Shown here one piece after another: positions 17,525-25,646 of a DNA stretch of 64,000 nucleotides. The DNA is from Balneolaceae bacterium UBA3186 (lineage in GTDB: Bacteria; Bacteroidota; Rhodothermia; Balneolales; Balneolaceae): positions 1-64,000 of the forward strand of contig DEXK01000013.1 in the NCBI GenBank assembly GCA_002364085.1, in the 5' to 3' direction. The notes beneath the pieces are model-generated. The model was not told the origin of the DNA and did not search any database. It saw only the letters and a program-made list of their open reading frames with translations. Within the stretch, counting starts at the first letter, position 1. Each line of letters opens with the position of its first letter. A program made the translations under genes and the position numbers.

Positions 17525-18348
17525 GAAGACAGTTCCTCCATGAGTTTTGAAAAAAGACTGTCAACTTTAGAATAGCCAGTTCGGTCTATTTCGAAATCAC
17601 CATATTCAACAAATTCATAAAAGGCGGTAAGCTTACTGAATATTGGATTGATAGGATGATCTCCCAGCTCTCTTTCATAATCAAGGTTGGTTTTTTCGAT
17701 CTTCCACTGAATGAGTTCTTTTTGATTCAAAAGTTTTAAAGTCATCAGGTACACAAAGCGTGTAGCTGCATGAAAATCAGAATTCCTTAAAGCTTTGTCT
17801 TTAAGCTCCTCCAAATTCATTTCGTCGATCTCTTCTTCTGATATCTGGAAAGAAATAGGTTTATCTGCATTCTTCCTGGAAAATACGGAAGAGAGACTTC
17901 CTTCCAGTAATTGATTCAGTAAGAGAATGACCACAATGGCTATAGAAATGATCAATACTGCTCTGAAAATAAAATTCCCTACTGGGTTCCCAATTATGGT
18001 AAAAAATAGTCTAAAGAGGAAAGATATGATCCTGCCAAAAAATGATGTTGGGGTTTCGAGCGCTTCGCCGTAGTTAAAATCAGGATCATTTAAATATCCT
18101 TCAATTGTTTCAGCATTAGCTTGCCGAACATCCACATAAGAAGAATCATATTCTAATGATTGAGGAACGTTTTGAGCGTTTTCCCCATAAATTAAGTTCT
18201 CTTCCGATTGAGAATAAACCGGGAGTGTACTCAAAAAAGAAATGAGCAGAAGAAGGAAAAACGAAGCAAAATTACTTTTATGAATCAATGCTTTAATCAG
18301 ACAACCCTTCAATTTTAGAACGTAAGTTTCCGCCTTCTTTTCGTTCAT
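17521..18348 (-). CDS. DUF4129 domain membrane protein
   Basis: A 275-residue protein with a hydrophobic N-terminal export segment (FASFFLLLLISFLSTLPVYS, about 27-46), an extracytoplasmic stretch, a membrane helix (about 128-150) and a cytoplasmic C-terminal domain with the DUF4129 pattern HAATRFVYLMTLKLLNQKEL and DYERELGDHP. The ATG at 18348 gives a 56-base overlap with the upstream gene, which is long for this operon. A non-ATG start closer to the signal segment is possible. It is co-transcribed with moxR and DUF58. Confidence 0.8.
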   Translation of the reverse strand: MNEKKAETYVLKLKGCLIKALIHKSNFASFFLLLLISFLSTLPVYSQSEENLIYGENAQNVPQSLEYDSSYVDVRQANAETIEGYLNDPDFNYGEALETPTSFFGRIISFLFRLFFTIIGNPVGNFIFRAVLIISIAIVVILLLNQLLEGSLSSVFSRKNADKPISFQISEEEIDEMNLEELKDKALRNSDFHAATRFVYLMTLKLLNQKELIQWKIEKTNLDYERELGDHPINPIFSKLTAFYEFVEYGDFEIDRTGYSKVDSLFSKLMEELSS

Positions 18349-19132
18349 CTATGTTATAAAAGTGCAGTGCAAATGCGATGTGCATAGCAGCGTAGAAAGC
18401 CGTGGTAATAACCGAACCAAATGCTGTAAGAATTGATATAATTGTAGAAAAGACTCCGGAGTCAGACCCAACCAAGCCGCCATCAAAGGCAAAAGCGTAA
18501 ATCAAGCCAATTGGAAGACCAACTGCAAGACTTGAAAAATAGATCATTATATATATCACGATCAGTAGACCAAAAGTGATCCACCAAAAACCTTTAGAAA
18601 CCTCCCATGACCTTCTCATTGAATCGAAAATATCTTTCTCTTCAAGGATAAAAGCCGCAGGTGTAAAACTCAGTTTTATGCCAATGAAGATGCCCGGAAT
18701 AATAAACAGAAGAGCTCCAATTGATATGCATATATAGATAATGATAAATAATAAAGCCATCCACATAACCAATGGTAGAATACCATCCATAATTTGATCA
18801 AGTTCGGTTTCTTTACCTGAAGAAGTAAGTTTGAAATGTTTTAACGTTATCACTGAAAGAGCAGATAGAGCAGTTATCGAAATAAAAATATTCAAAAAAT
18901 ATTCCCACCCAAAGAGACCACCGAAGTTATCAGAGCCAGATTCAATTGCCATAATGGAATTAAATAAGTTGGTAGAATATTCCTGAAGTATAAAAGCCTG
19001 GACTACATAAAACGGGATTACAAAGTAGAGAAGCGGCTTGGCCAGAGACTTAAAATTTTGTCTGATATAAAGAAAAGTATCAGATAAGATACCGCCAAGA
19101 TCTCTTGGTTTTTTGTAACTGAAATTACTCAT
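18293..19132 (-). CDS. Polytopic membrane protein of the MoxR cluster
   Basis: A 279-residue protein with about six hydrophobic helices and a cytoplasmic N-terminus containing SYKKPRDLGGILSDTFLYI. The pattern resembles DUF975-type or glycerophosphodiester phosphodiesterase-associated membrane domains (GIFIGIKLSFTPAAFILEE around 155-173, then DSMRRSWEVSKGFWW). I cannot assign a precise family. Overlaps with both neighbours place it in the same transcription unit as SpoIIM and DUF4129. Confidence 0.7.
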   Translation of the reverse strand: MSNFSYKKPRDLGGILSDTFLYIRQNFKSLAKPLLYFVIPFYVVQAFILQEYSTNLFNSIMAIESGSDNFGGLFGWEYFLNIFISITALSALSVITLKHFKLTSSGKETELDQIMDGILPLVMWMALLFIIIYICISIGALLFIIPGIFIGIKLSFTPAAFILEEKDIFDSMRRSWEVSKGFWWITFGLLIVIYIMIYFSSLAVGLPIGLIYAFAFDGGLVGSDSGVFSTIISILTAFGSVITTAFYAAMHIAFALHFYNIDERKEGGNLRSKIEGLSD

Positions 19133-20090
19133 GTTTTTTCCTGTTTAGATAAATACGAGTTGGTAGATAAAAATAATAACCAATTATGAATGTGAAAGAT
19201 GTCAGAATTATAAATAAACTCAAGGTAAGTGGCATCTCTGTGTATCGGGTAACAAAACTTTCTAAAAATCCTGCCATTATGAATATAGGAACCAAACTTA
19301 TCAGCATTTTTAAACCCTCTTTTGCACCTTTTGTAAAAGCAGTTATTCTTTTATAGGTGCCGGGGAATACAAAGCTGTTACCTAATACAAAGCCGGCAGC
19401 GCCTGCAATTGCTATCGCGCTAAGTTCCAAAGCACCGTGAATGAAAATAACTAACATGGATTCGGAAAGAAGGTCGTACCCGCTAAAAAAGGTAATGAAT
19501 GTACCAACCATTACTCCATTTTTCAATAAGTGGTATGCAGTTCCAAGAGCTGTAAATATACCGAAGGCAAAAACTATAAAAGAAACCCGGATATTATTAA
19601 ATGTGATTTGAAAGAACATATTGAGTTGGCTATGCATTTTATAGATCGCAAGAGGATCCTGATTCTCAATATTTGTCATGGTTAGGTTTACGTATCCGTC
19701 ACCCAGAATCAAACGGGCAAAAGACGGGTCATTCGATTGTGAGATAATTCCTACTGCACAGAAAAAAATGAAAACACCAAAAGCGATACTAAGTTCTTTC
19801 AGTTTATAAGAAAACAATACAGGTATTTCTTGTGTCCAAAAAGTAATTACACGACCGGATTTCTCTTTTTTATTTTTATAGATCTTGTTATGAGCCTGAA
19901 TTGATAGGTCATTCAGATACAAAGCCGTCTTACTGTTTGGATAGAGACTTTGAGCGAATGCCAAGTCGTTATTCAATTCAATATATAGATCGGCCAACTG
20001 ATCAGAAGAGCTTTTTGTATTTTTTTTAAGCAACTCCTCGAAGTTCTTCCATTTATCAGCATTTTTTCTCAGGAAAGTAACTTCGCGCAT
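19125..20090 (-). CDS. SpoIIM-like (stage II sporulation protein M family) membrane protein
   Basis: First gene of the minus-strand MoxR cluster. The 321-residue protein has a cytoplasmic helical N-terminus (about 1-95) and then about five membrane helices with the family patterns NNIRVSFIVFAFGIFTALGT (about 157-176) and FIHGALELSAIAIAGAAGF (about 213-231). In this setting it is not connected with sporulation; SpoIIM homologues pair with RDD genes in many non-sporulating bacteria, and an RDD gene is divergently adjacent here. Confidence 0.88.
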   Translation of the reverse strand: MREVTFLRKNADKWKNFEELLKKNTKSSSDQLADLYIELNNDLAFAQSLYPNSKTALYLNDLSIQAHNKIYKNKKEKSGRVITFWTQEIPVLFSYKLKELSIAFGVFIFFCAVGIISQSNDPSFARLILGDGYVNLTMTNIENQDPLAIYKMHSQLNMFFQITFNNIRVSFIVFAFGIFTALGTAYHLLKNGVMVGTFITFFSGYDLLSESMLVIFIHGALELSAIAIAGAAGFVLGNSFVFPGTYKRITAFTKGAKEGLKMLISLVPIFIMAGFLESFVTRYTEMPLTLSLFIILTSFTFIIGYYFYLPTRIYLNRKKHE

Positions 20091-20181
20091 GAATTTTTTT
20101 TGGGATATTTCTATGGTGTGTTGAAATCGTGTATCTTCGCTAAAATACTATCTTTTTATTAACAATTAATAATGAATTTTA

Positions 20182-20931
20182 ATGAGTAAAGTTGGCATTG
20201 AAACCTCTCAGCATGTACAATTAAATTATAACCCTGCCGAAGTGGGTGACAGGATCATTGCTCATTTTATAGATGGTGTTATAATTGTAGCTTACTATTT
20301 TATTGCATTTATAGCATTCGGACTTATTAGTTCTACATTTCAAGGGTCATCAGAATTTTGGGGTAATCAGGAATGGATACTAATTGCAGTGTTGGCCATC
20401 CCAGTATTTTTTTACCATTTGATCTTTGAAGTTGTATGGAATGGAAAATCGTTTGGTAAATGGATGATGGGATTGCAAGTAGTAATGTTGGATGGTAGTA
20501 GTCCGTCATTCGGAAATTACTTAATTCGCTGGATGCTTAGATTATTGGAGGTATCATTTACGAATGGAATACTGGCATTTATTACAGTTTTAATTAATGG
20601 AAAAGGTCAGAGGCTTGGAGACATTGCTGCTAAGACCTGTGTGATCAAGACAAGGAAAAAAGTTAAGTTGAGCGATACCATCTACTCTGAGATAGAAGAA
20701 GATTATGAAGTTACTTTTGATCAGGTGTTAACTTTATCGGATGAAGAAATTACTACAATAAGAGAAGTATTGGGTTCCAAAAAAGATTACGAATACAACA
20801 CTTGGTTTGTGATGGTTCAAAGAACGGCTAACATCATACAAACTAAATTGGGGATCCAAAAAGCTGATCTCAAAGCAGATGATTTTCTACGAAAAATTAT
20901 AGCAGACTACAATCACTTGCATGGTTCTTGA
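20182..20931 (+). CDS. RDD family membrane protein
   Basis: A 249-residue protein, transcribed divergently from the SpoIIM gene across 91 bases. The RDD family pattern is visible as AEVGDRIIAHFIDGVII (about 19-35) with the R and D residues, then the conserved NGKSFGKWMMGLQVV (about 94-108) and GQRLGDIAAKTCVI. It has about four membrane helices followed by a cytoplasmic tail of about 90 residues that lacks clear homology. RDD proteins are proposed transporters or Na+/H+ antiporter-like proteins; the role in this cluster is not known. Confidence 0.88.
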   Translation: MSKVGIETSQHVQLNYNPAEVGDRIIAHFIDGVIIVAYYFIAFIAFGLISSTFQGSSEFWGNQEWILIAVLAIPVFFYHLIFEVVWNGKSFGKWMMGLQVVMLDGSSPSFGNYLIRWMLRLLEVSFTNGILAFITVLINGKGQRLGDIAAKTCVIKTRKKVKLSDTIYSEIEEDYEVTFDQVLTLSDEEITTIREVLGSKKDYEYNTWFVMVQRTANIIQTKLGIQKADLKADDFLRKIIADYNHLHGS

Positions 20932-20963
20932 TAAATATTTAGACAGGAAATGAATTATGGGAA

Positions 20964-21012
20964 CTAATGCACTTCAGTATTGAATATTCATTATTCGATA
21001 TTCGATATTGTA
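20964..21012. terminator. AT-rich hairpin between convergent genes
   Basis: An imperfect inverted repeat built from TATTGAATATTC and GATATTCGATATTG lies between the RDD gene and ctaB, which converge. It probably serves as a two-way terminator, but there is no strong U-tract. Confidence 0.4.
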
Positions 21013-21013
21013 C

Positions 21014-21916
21014 CTAAACCAGTCTGTCTATGAAAACTGCTACCCAAACAAGAGGCAGGTAAGCAATTGAAGCAAACATCAACTTGCGAGAATTTTCTTT
21101 TGTTCTTTCATTAAGGAATTTAATGCTATAGTAAAGAAACCCGGTAGCGAGTAGTAAACTAAGAACAAGAAAGATCATTCCTGAGATTCCCATCACAAAC
21201 ATAGCAATTGAAACGGGATAAAGAAGAATGGTACAAACTAAAGACCAAAGAGAAGTTTTACATCCGGTCTCATCATTTTTTGGTAGCATTTTAAATCCGG
21301 CGCCAAAATAATCGTCTTTTAAACTCCAGGCGATTGCCATAACGTGCGGTACCTGCCACAGAAAAACAATTCCGAACAAGAGCCACATCCCCGGATTTTC
21401 AATAGTTCCGGACGCTGCTGCCCAACCACCAACGGGAGGTAATGCACCGGGAACTGCACCGATCACGATATTGAAAGCAGAAACCTGCTTCATGGGTGTG
21501 TAAGCTATTAAATAGATAAATGTAGTTGCAAAGGAAATAGCTCCGGCTAATGGATTAACCAATATGAACAGGTAAACGAGTCCCGAAAAAATTAAGATCA
21601 ATGAGAAAAACATTCCGGAAGAAGCCGCAATACGATTGTCTGGAAGTGGACGTTTCGCAGTTCGTTTCATCAAACCGTCAAGTCGGCGCTCCATAAATTG
21701 GTTGTATGCTCCGGTTCCGGCAGCGATCATATATGTTCCGATGATCGCGTGGATCATCAATATGAAATTGAACGAACTGCCACTGCCTAACACAAAGCCT
21801 ACCAACATACTAGCCAAAACCGCCAGTGTAATACCGGGTTTGGTAAGCTGATGATAATCAGAAATTACATCTGTGAACGAACGTTCGACCTGAATTTTTT
21901 CTTCAATAGAACTCAT
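21014..21916 (-). CDS. ctaB: Protohaem IX farnesyltransferase (haem O synthase)
   Basis: UbiA-family membrane prenyltransferase that adds farnesyl to haem b, giving haem O for the caa3 oxidase encoded at the start of the window. About nine membrane helices are present. The first prenyl-diphosphate motif is NQFMERRLDGLMKRT, followed by RPLP, and the second region is YFGAGFKMLP. I place the start at the ATG at 21916 (MSSIEEKIQ); a further upstream ATG at 21952 would add 12 residues unlike the family and run into the region of the divergent ctaA. The enzyme acts before CtaA, its divergent neighbour. Confidence 0.94.
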   Translation of the reverse strand: MSSIEEKIQVERSFTDVISDYHQLTKPGITLAVLASMLVGFVLGSGSSFNFILMIHAIIGTYMIAAGTGAYNQFMERRLDGLMKRTAKRPLPDNRIAASSGMFFSLILIFSGLVYLFILVNPLAGAISFATTFIYLIAYTPMKQVSAFNIVIGAVPGALPPVGGWAAASGTIENPGMWLLFGIVFLWQVPHVMAIAWSLKDDYFGAGFKMLPKNDETGCKTSLWSLVCTILLYPVSIAMFVMGISGMIFLVLSLLLATGFLYYSIKFLNERTKENSRKLMFASIAYLPLVWVAVFIDRLV

Positions 21917-21949
21917 AGAAAAACAGAAAATATTGAAATTTTTAGCATT

Positions 21950-21957
21950 CAAAGTTA
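21950..21957 (-). promoter_or_regulatory. Possible -7 promoter element for ctaB
   Basis: The minus strand reads TAACTTTG, a full match to TAnnTTTG, 33 bases before the preferred ctaB start. No clean -33 box is seen. The position supports the shorter ctaB start. Confidence 0.4.
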
Positions 21958-21989
21958 ATCATTTTCAAAGAGTATTGTTACCTTTAAAT

Positions 21990-22928
21990 ATGAAATTAAA
22001 TTCCTTTCAAAAGACAGCGATAACTACCGTTTTTGCAACATTGTTTCTGATACTGGTTGGAGGCTTGGTTAGAGCAGCCGGAGCCGGACTTGGATGTCCG
22101 GATTGGCCCAAATGTTTCGGTATGTGGATTCCGCCAACAAATATAGCTGATCTTCCTTCTCAATTTGATGCAAGTCAGTTTAACGTTATAAAAACGTGGA
22201 TAGAATACGTAAATCGTTTGGTTGGCGCAGTAATTGGTTTATTGATCATTGCTACTTTTTTAAGGTCGTTCAAGTACCGAAAATCAGAGCCCTCCGTTTT
22301 TTACAGCTCAGCTGTTGCCTTTATACTGGTGCTCTTTCAAGGTTGGTTAGGTGGGCAAGTAGTAGCAACAGGCTTGAGCGAATGGCTCATTACTGTTCAC
22401 ATGATTGTTGCAATGATCATAGTAAACGTACTTCTTTATGCAGCGTTTAAAGCTTCAGAAAATTTGATTCAGCTTCAAATAGATCGATCTCTGCAAAAAA
22501 AATTATGGAATATCGGTCTTGTTCTTTTGGTTCTATCTACCATTCAAATGGTCTTGGGAACACAAGTTCGCGAGCAAATTGATGTGATAAAAGAAGTAGA
22601 TTCGGCTTTGGTACCTCCACGTTCTACATGGATAGGAATGCTAGGAGAGATATTTGAAATTCACCGAACGTTCTCATGGGCACTTGTTATTTCCGGCGCT
22701 TATTTAGGATTTATACTTTGGAAGGAAGAAGTTGTGGGACAACTTAAGTTAGTGGGAATTGTAAATGTCGTGTTAATATTTGCGCAAGTTTTAATAGGAG
22801 TGGGGCTGGCTTATATGGACGTCCCTAGAGTGCTGCAGGTTCTCCATCTTGTTGGAATTGCCCTTATGATCTGTTTGCAGTTCTTGATGTTGTTAATGAC
22901 TCGAAAAAATAAAACAGAATCAGTTTAA
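21990..22928 (+). CDS. ctaA: Haem A synthase
   Basis: COX15/CtaA family membrane enzyme that oxidises the C8 methyl of haem O to a formyl group, making haem A for the oxidase. From the ATG at 21990 the protein has 312 residues and eight predicted helices. Signatures are RAAGAGLGCPDWPKCFGMW with its cysteine pair, ARG-type haem ligands in WIEYVNRLVGAVIG, VHMIVAM, EIHRTFSWALV and LHLVGIAL. The frame is open to 21933, but those extra residues would overlap the ctaB promoter region. Its 3' end overlaps the convergent merR gene by four bases. Confidence 0.93.
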   Translation: MKLNSFQKTAITTVFATLFLILVGGLVRAAGAGLGCPDWPKCFGMWIPPTNIADLPSQFDASQFNVIKTWIEYVNRLVGAVIGLLIIATFLRSFKYRKSEPSVFYSSAVAFILVLFQGWLGGQVVATGLSEWLITVHMIVAMIIVNVLLYAAFKASENLIQLQIDRSLQKKLWNIGLVLLVLSTIQMVLGTQVREQIDVIKEVDSALVPPRSTWIGMLGEIFEIHRTFSWALVISGAYLGFILWKEEVVGQLKLVGIVNVVLIFAQVLIGVGLAYMDVPRVLQVLHLVGIALMICLQFLMLLMTRKNKTESV

Positions 22929-23254
22929 AGTTTTTCTAACAGATCGTTTAGGAATACTTTTACCTCATTCAGGTCTTTTCTTACGTCGGATGGTATCTCT
23001 GTTGAAGAAACAGATTCGGGCTCTTTTTCCTTTTTGAGTACTTTCTTTACACCGGCAGATGTATATTTTTTTTCCTCAAGCAGCTCTTTGATCTTGAATA
23101 TGAGTTCAACTTCTTCTTCTTTATAAGCTCTGTTTCCGGCACTGTTTTTCTTGGGATTAAGTTCACTGTAATTTTTTTCCCAACTTCTTAAAACATGTGG
23201 AGCAAGTCCGGTGAGCTTGCTAACTTCGCCCATCGAGTAATACAATTTTTTCAT
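22925..23254 (-). CDS. MerR family transcriptional regulator (short form)
   Basis: A 109-residue protein with a winged helix-turn-helix at residues 5-72 (YSMGEVSKLTGLAPHVLRSW, then NRAYKEEEVELIF), an intermediate Lys/Glu-rich segment and a short C-terminal helix. There is no effector-binding domain or cysteine sensor, as in the small MerR-like regulators common in Bacteroidota. It is divergent from the GT2 gene and converges with ctaA. Its target is unknown. Confidence 0.85.
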   Translation of the reverse strand: MKKLYYSMGEVSKLTGLAPHVLRSWEKNYSELNPKKNSAGNRAYKEEEVELIFKIKELLEEKKYTSAGVKKVLKKEKEPESVSSTEIPSDVRKDLNEVKVFLNDLLEKL

Positions 23255-23331
23255 AGTGGGTATAAAGTGTATTTTGTCATCTTTAATTCACCAAAGAAAA
23301 TCATTTCTGAACTATTTTAAAAGAACGCATT

Positions 23332-24282
23332 TTGGAAAATTCAAAAGAAAGCCCTGAAGTTGATATAAGTATAGTAGTTCCTTTATATAATGAAGAGGAA
23401 TCTTTAGCAGAGTTAACAACAGCTATTGAGGATTCAATTTCAGCAACATATTCGTACGAAGTTATTTTTGTGGATGACGGCTCTACGGATACTTCTTTTC
23501 AAGTGATCAAAGATCTTGCTTCAAAACATGAGCAAGTAAGAGGAATTAGTTTTGGTCATAATTACGGGAAAAGTGTAGCGTTACAGGCCGGTTTCGAGGA
23601 AGTAAGAGGCAAGTATGTTGTTACGATGGATGCTGATCTTCAGGATGACCCCAACGAAGTTCCCGAAATGATCCAGATGCTTAAAGATGGTTTGGATATG
23701 GTAAGTGGGTGGAAAAAAGAACGCTTTGATCCAATTTCAAAAACTGTTCCATCAAAGTTTTTTAATTATGTAACACGTAAAGCTGCAGGGATTCATCTAC
23801 ATGATTTTAACTGTGGGCTAAAAGCTTATAAACGTGAGGTTATCGATAATATTTATTTGTACGGAGAACTCCATCGATACATTCCTATGTTGGCAAAGAA
23901 GGAGGGGTTTGCAAGAATCGGGGAAAAGATCGTAAAGCATCATCCAAGAAAATATGGTACTACAAAATTCGGTTTATCTCGTTTTATAAATGGGTTTCTT
24001 GATCTTATAACAATTCTTTTTGTACAGCGCTATTTCCAAAAACCAATGCACTTTTTCGGTACTTTCGGAATTGTACTGTTATTTCTAGGTACAGGAATAA
24101 ATGCATATTTGGCAGTATTACGATTATTTCTAAATCAGGGTATTGGAGACAGACCTCTGCTTTTTCTTGGTATTCTACTGATGGTACTAGGTATTCAATT
24201 ACTTTCTACCGGATTGATAGGAGAACTCATTAACATCAATCATGTGAAAAAGCAGAAGCCTAAGATTCGGGAGATGGTATAA
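23332..24282 (+). CDS. Family 2 glycosyltransferase (DPM1/GtrB-like)
   Basis: A 316-residue inverting GT-A enzyme that likely moves a sugar from a nucleotide donor to a polyprenyl phosphate. N-terminal signatures are SIVVPLYNEEESL (about 12-24), VIFVDDGSTD (about 44-53) and the metal-binding DADLQDDPNEVPEM (about 100-113). The segment NCGLKAYKREV follows, and two membrane helices are at the C-terminus (about 238-262 and 272-296). The start codon appears to be TTG at 23332, as no ATG fits the family N-terminus. Its 3' end overlaps the convergent transporter gene by 23 bases. Confidence 0.9.
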   Translation: MENSKESPEVDISIVVPLYNEEESLAELTTAIEDSISATYSYEVIFVDDGSTDTSFQVIKDLASKHEQVRGISFGHNYGKSVALQAGFEEVRGKYVVTMDADLQDDPNEVPEMIQMLKDGLDMVSGWKKERFDPISKTVPSKFFNYVTRKAAGIHLHDFNCGLKAYKREVIDNIYLYGELHRYIPMLAKKEGFARIGEKIVKHHPRKYGTTKFGLSRFINGFLDLITILFVQRYFQKPMHFFGTFGIVLLFLGTGINAYLAVLRLFLNQGIGDRPLLFLGILLMVLGIQLLSTGLIGELININHVKKQKPKIREMV

Positions 24283-25591
24283 CAGGCGCTTCAGAACCAA
24301 ACTTTGCATACCAACTAATGTACAGATAGCAAAGGATAGGAATGATAAATGCAGCTTGTAAGGTCCAGGTATCAGCAAAGAAACCAAATAGTGGTGGAAT
24401 AAAGGCTCCACCTACAATTGCAGTACAAAGAATACCAGATCCTTGAGCGGTATGTTTTCCAAGTTTTTTAATTGCCAACGTAAAGATGGTTGGAAACATA
24501 ATAGAGTTAAAAAGTCCGATGCAGAGTACAGTCCAGACAGCGAGTAACCCGGAAGAATTCATTGTGATAAATAATAACCCAACATTAATTAACCCATACA
24601 ATGCAAGCAGTTTTGATGGTTTGATAATTAGTTGTAAACCCGAGCCTATAAATCGACCAACCATAGCTCCACCCCAGTAAAGTGCTACAAAAGAACCTGC
24701 GAGTTGAGCTGGTGTTGCCTGATCGATTCCTGTTCCGGAAAGTAGTTCTGCAAGTCCGGGCATAAATCCGCTGTTCCTAATCAGCTCAACGATATCAAGC
24801 GTCAGAAAATAGTTGACCATATAGCTACCAATAGTTACTTCAGCGCCTACATAAACAAATATACCAACTGCGCCCAACATAAGATGTCGGGTTTTTAAAG
24901 CAATTTTATAACTGCCATTTTTGTCTTCATCGCCTTCCAGAATCTTGGGAAGCTTTATAACTGCAAAAATTATGGCTAACAAAATGATCACTCCGGCCAG
25001 AATCAGAAATGGACTTTGTACAGCCGCAGCTTCTGCTACATAATAAGCTTCCTGTTCTGATGAAGATAGATTTGAAACTTCCTTTGAACTCAAAACACTG
25101 CTGCTCAATATAAAAGCGGCACTGACCAATGGTGCTATAAATGTTCCGAGAGAGTTAAAAGCTTGCGATAAATTTAACCGGCTTGAAGCAGAACTTTCGG
25201 GACCCAAAGCGGCAACGTATGGATTTGCTGCAACCTGTAAAATGGTAATGCCACCTGCTAGTACAAACATTGCTAAAAGAAAAACTCCAAATATTCTGAA
25301 ATCAGCAGCGGGGTAAAACAAAAAACAACCCAATCCCATTGTAAGTAGTCCGATCACTACTCCTTTTTTGTATCCAATTTTGGAAATGATCTTCCCTCCG
25401 GGAATCGAAAATACAGCGTAGGCCGTAAAGAAAGCGAACTGAACCAATCCTGCTTCAAAATAGCTAAGCTCAAAAACATCTTTTAATCTGGGAATAAGAG
25501 CATCAACTAAAACAGTGATAAATCCCCACATAAAAAAGAGGGTAGTAACAATGATAAATGCGGAGCGATTGGTATTATTGGTTGTACTCAT
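24260..25591 (-). CDS. FHS-type MFS sugar transporter (FucP/GluP-like)
   Basis: A 443-residue carrier with 12 predicted helices from the fucose-galactose-glucose:H+ symporter branch of the MFS. Typical features are the N-terminal FFMWGFITVLVDALIPRLKD (about 20-39), FSIPGGKIISKIGYKKG (about 61-77) and LQVAANPYVAALGP (about 118-131) with the conserved Asn-Pro. It lies 55 bases downstream of the GH81 gene on the same strand, so the two probably form the short arm of the glucan locus. It would import glucose, or a closely similar monosaccharide, released outside the inner membrane. Confidence 0.88.
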   Translation of the reverse strand: MSTTNNTNRSAFIIVTTLFFMWGFITVLVDALIPRLKDVFELSYFEAGLVQFAFFTAYAVFSIPGGKIISKIGYKKGVVIGLLTMGLGCFLFYPAADFRIFGVFLLAMFVLAGGITILQVAANPYVAALGPESSASSRLNLSQAFNSLGTFIAPLVSAAFILSSSVLSSKEVSNLSSSEQEAYYVAEAAAVQSPFLILAGVIILLAIIFAVIKLPKILEGDEDKNGSYKIALKTRHLMLGAVGIFVYVGAEVTIGSYMVNYFLTLDIVELIRNSGFMPGLAELLSGTGIDQATPAQLAGSFVALYWGGAMVGRFIGSGLQLIIKPSKLLALYGLINVGLLFITMNSSGLLAVWTVLCIGLFNSIMFPTIFTLAIKKLGKHTAQGSGILCTAIVGGAFIPPLFGFFADTWTLQAAFIIPILCYLYISWYAKFGSEAPVIPSPES

Positions 25592-25646
25592 CAGGGAATA
25601 AATTCTTATTTCAGGATTTTCAAGTTCCAGAAAGTACTCACTAAAG

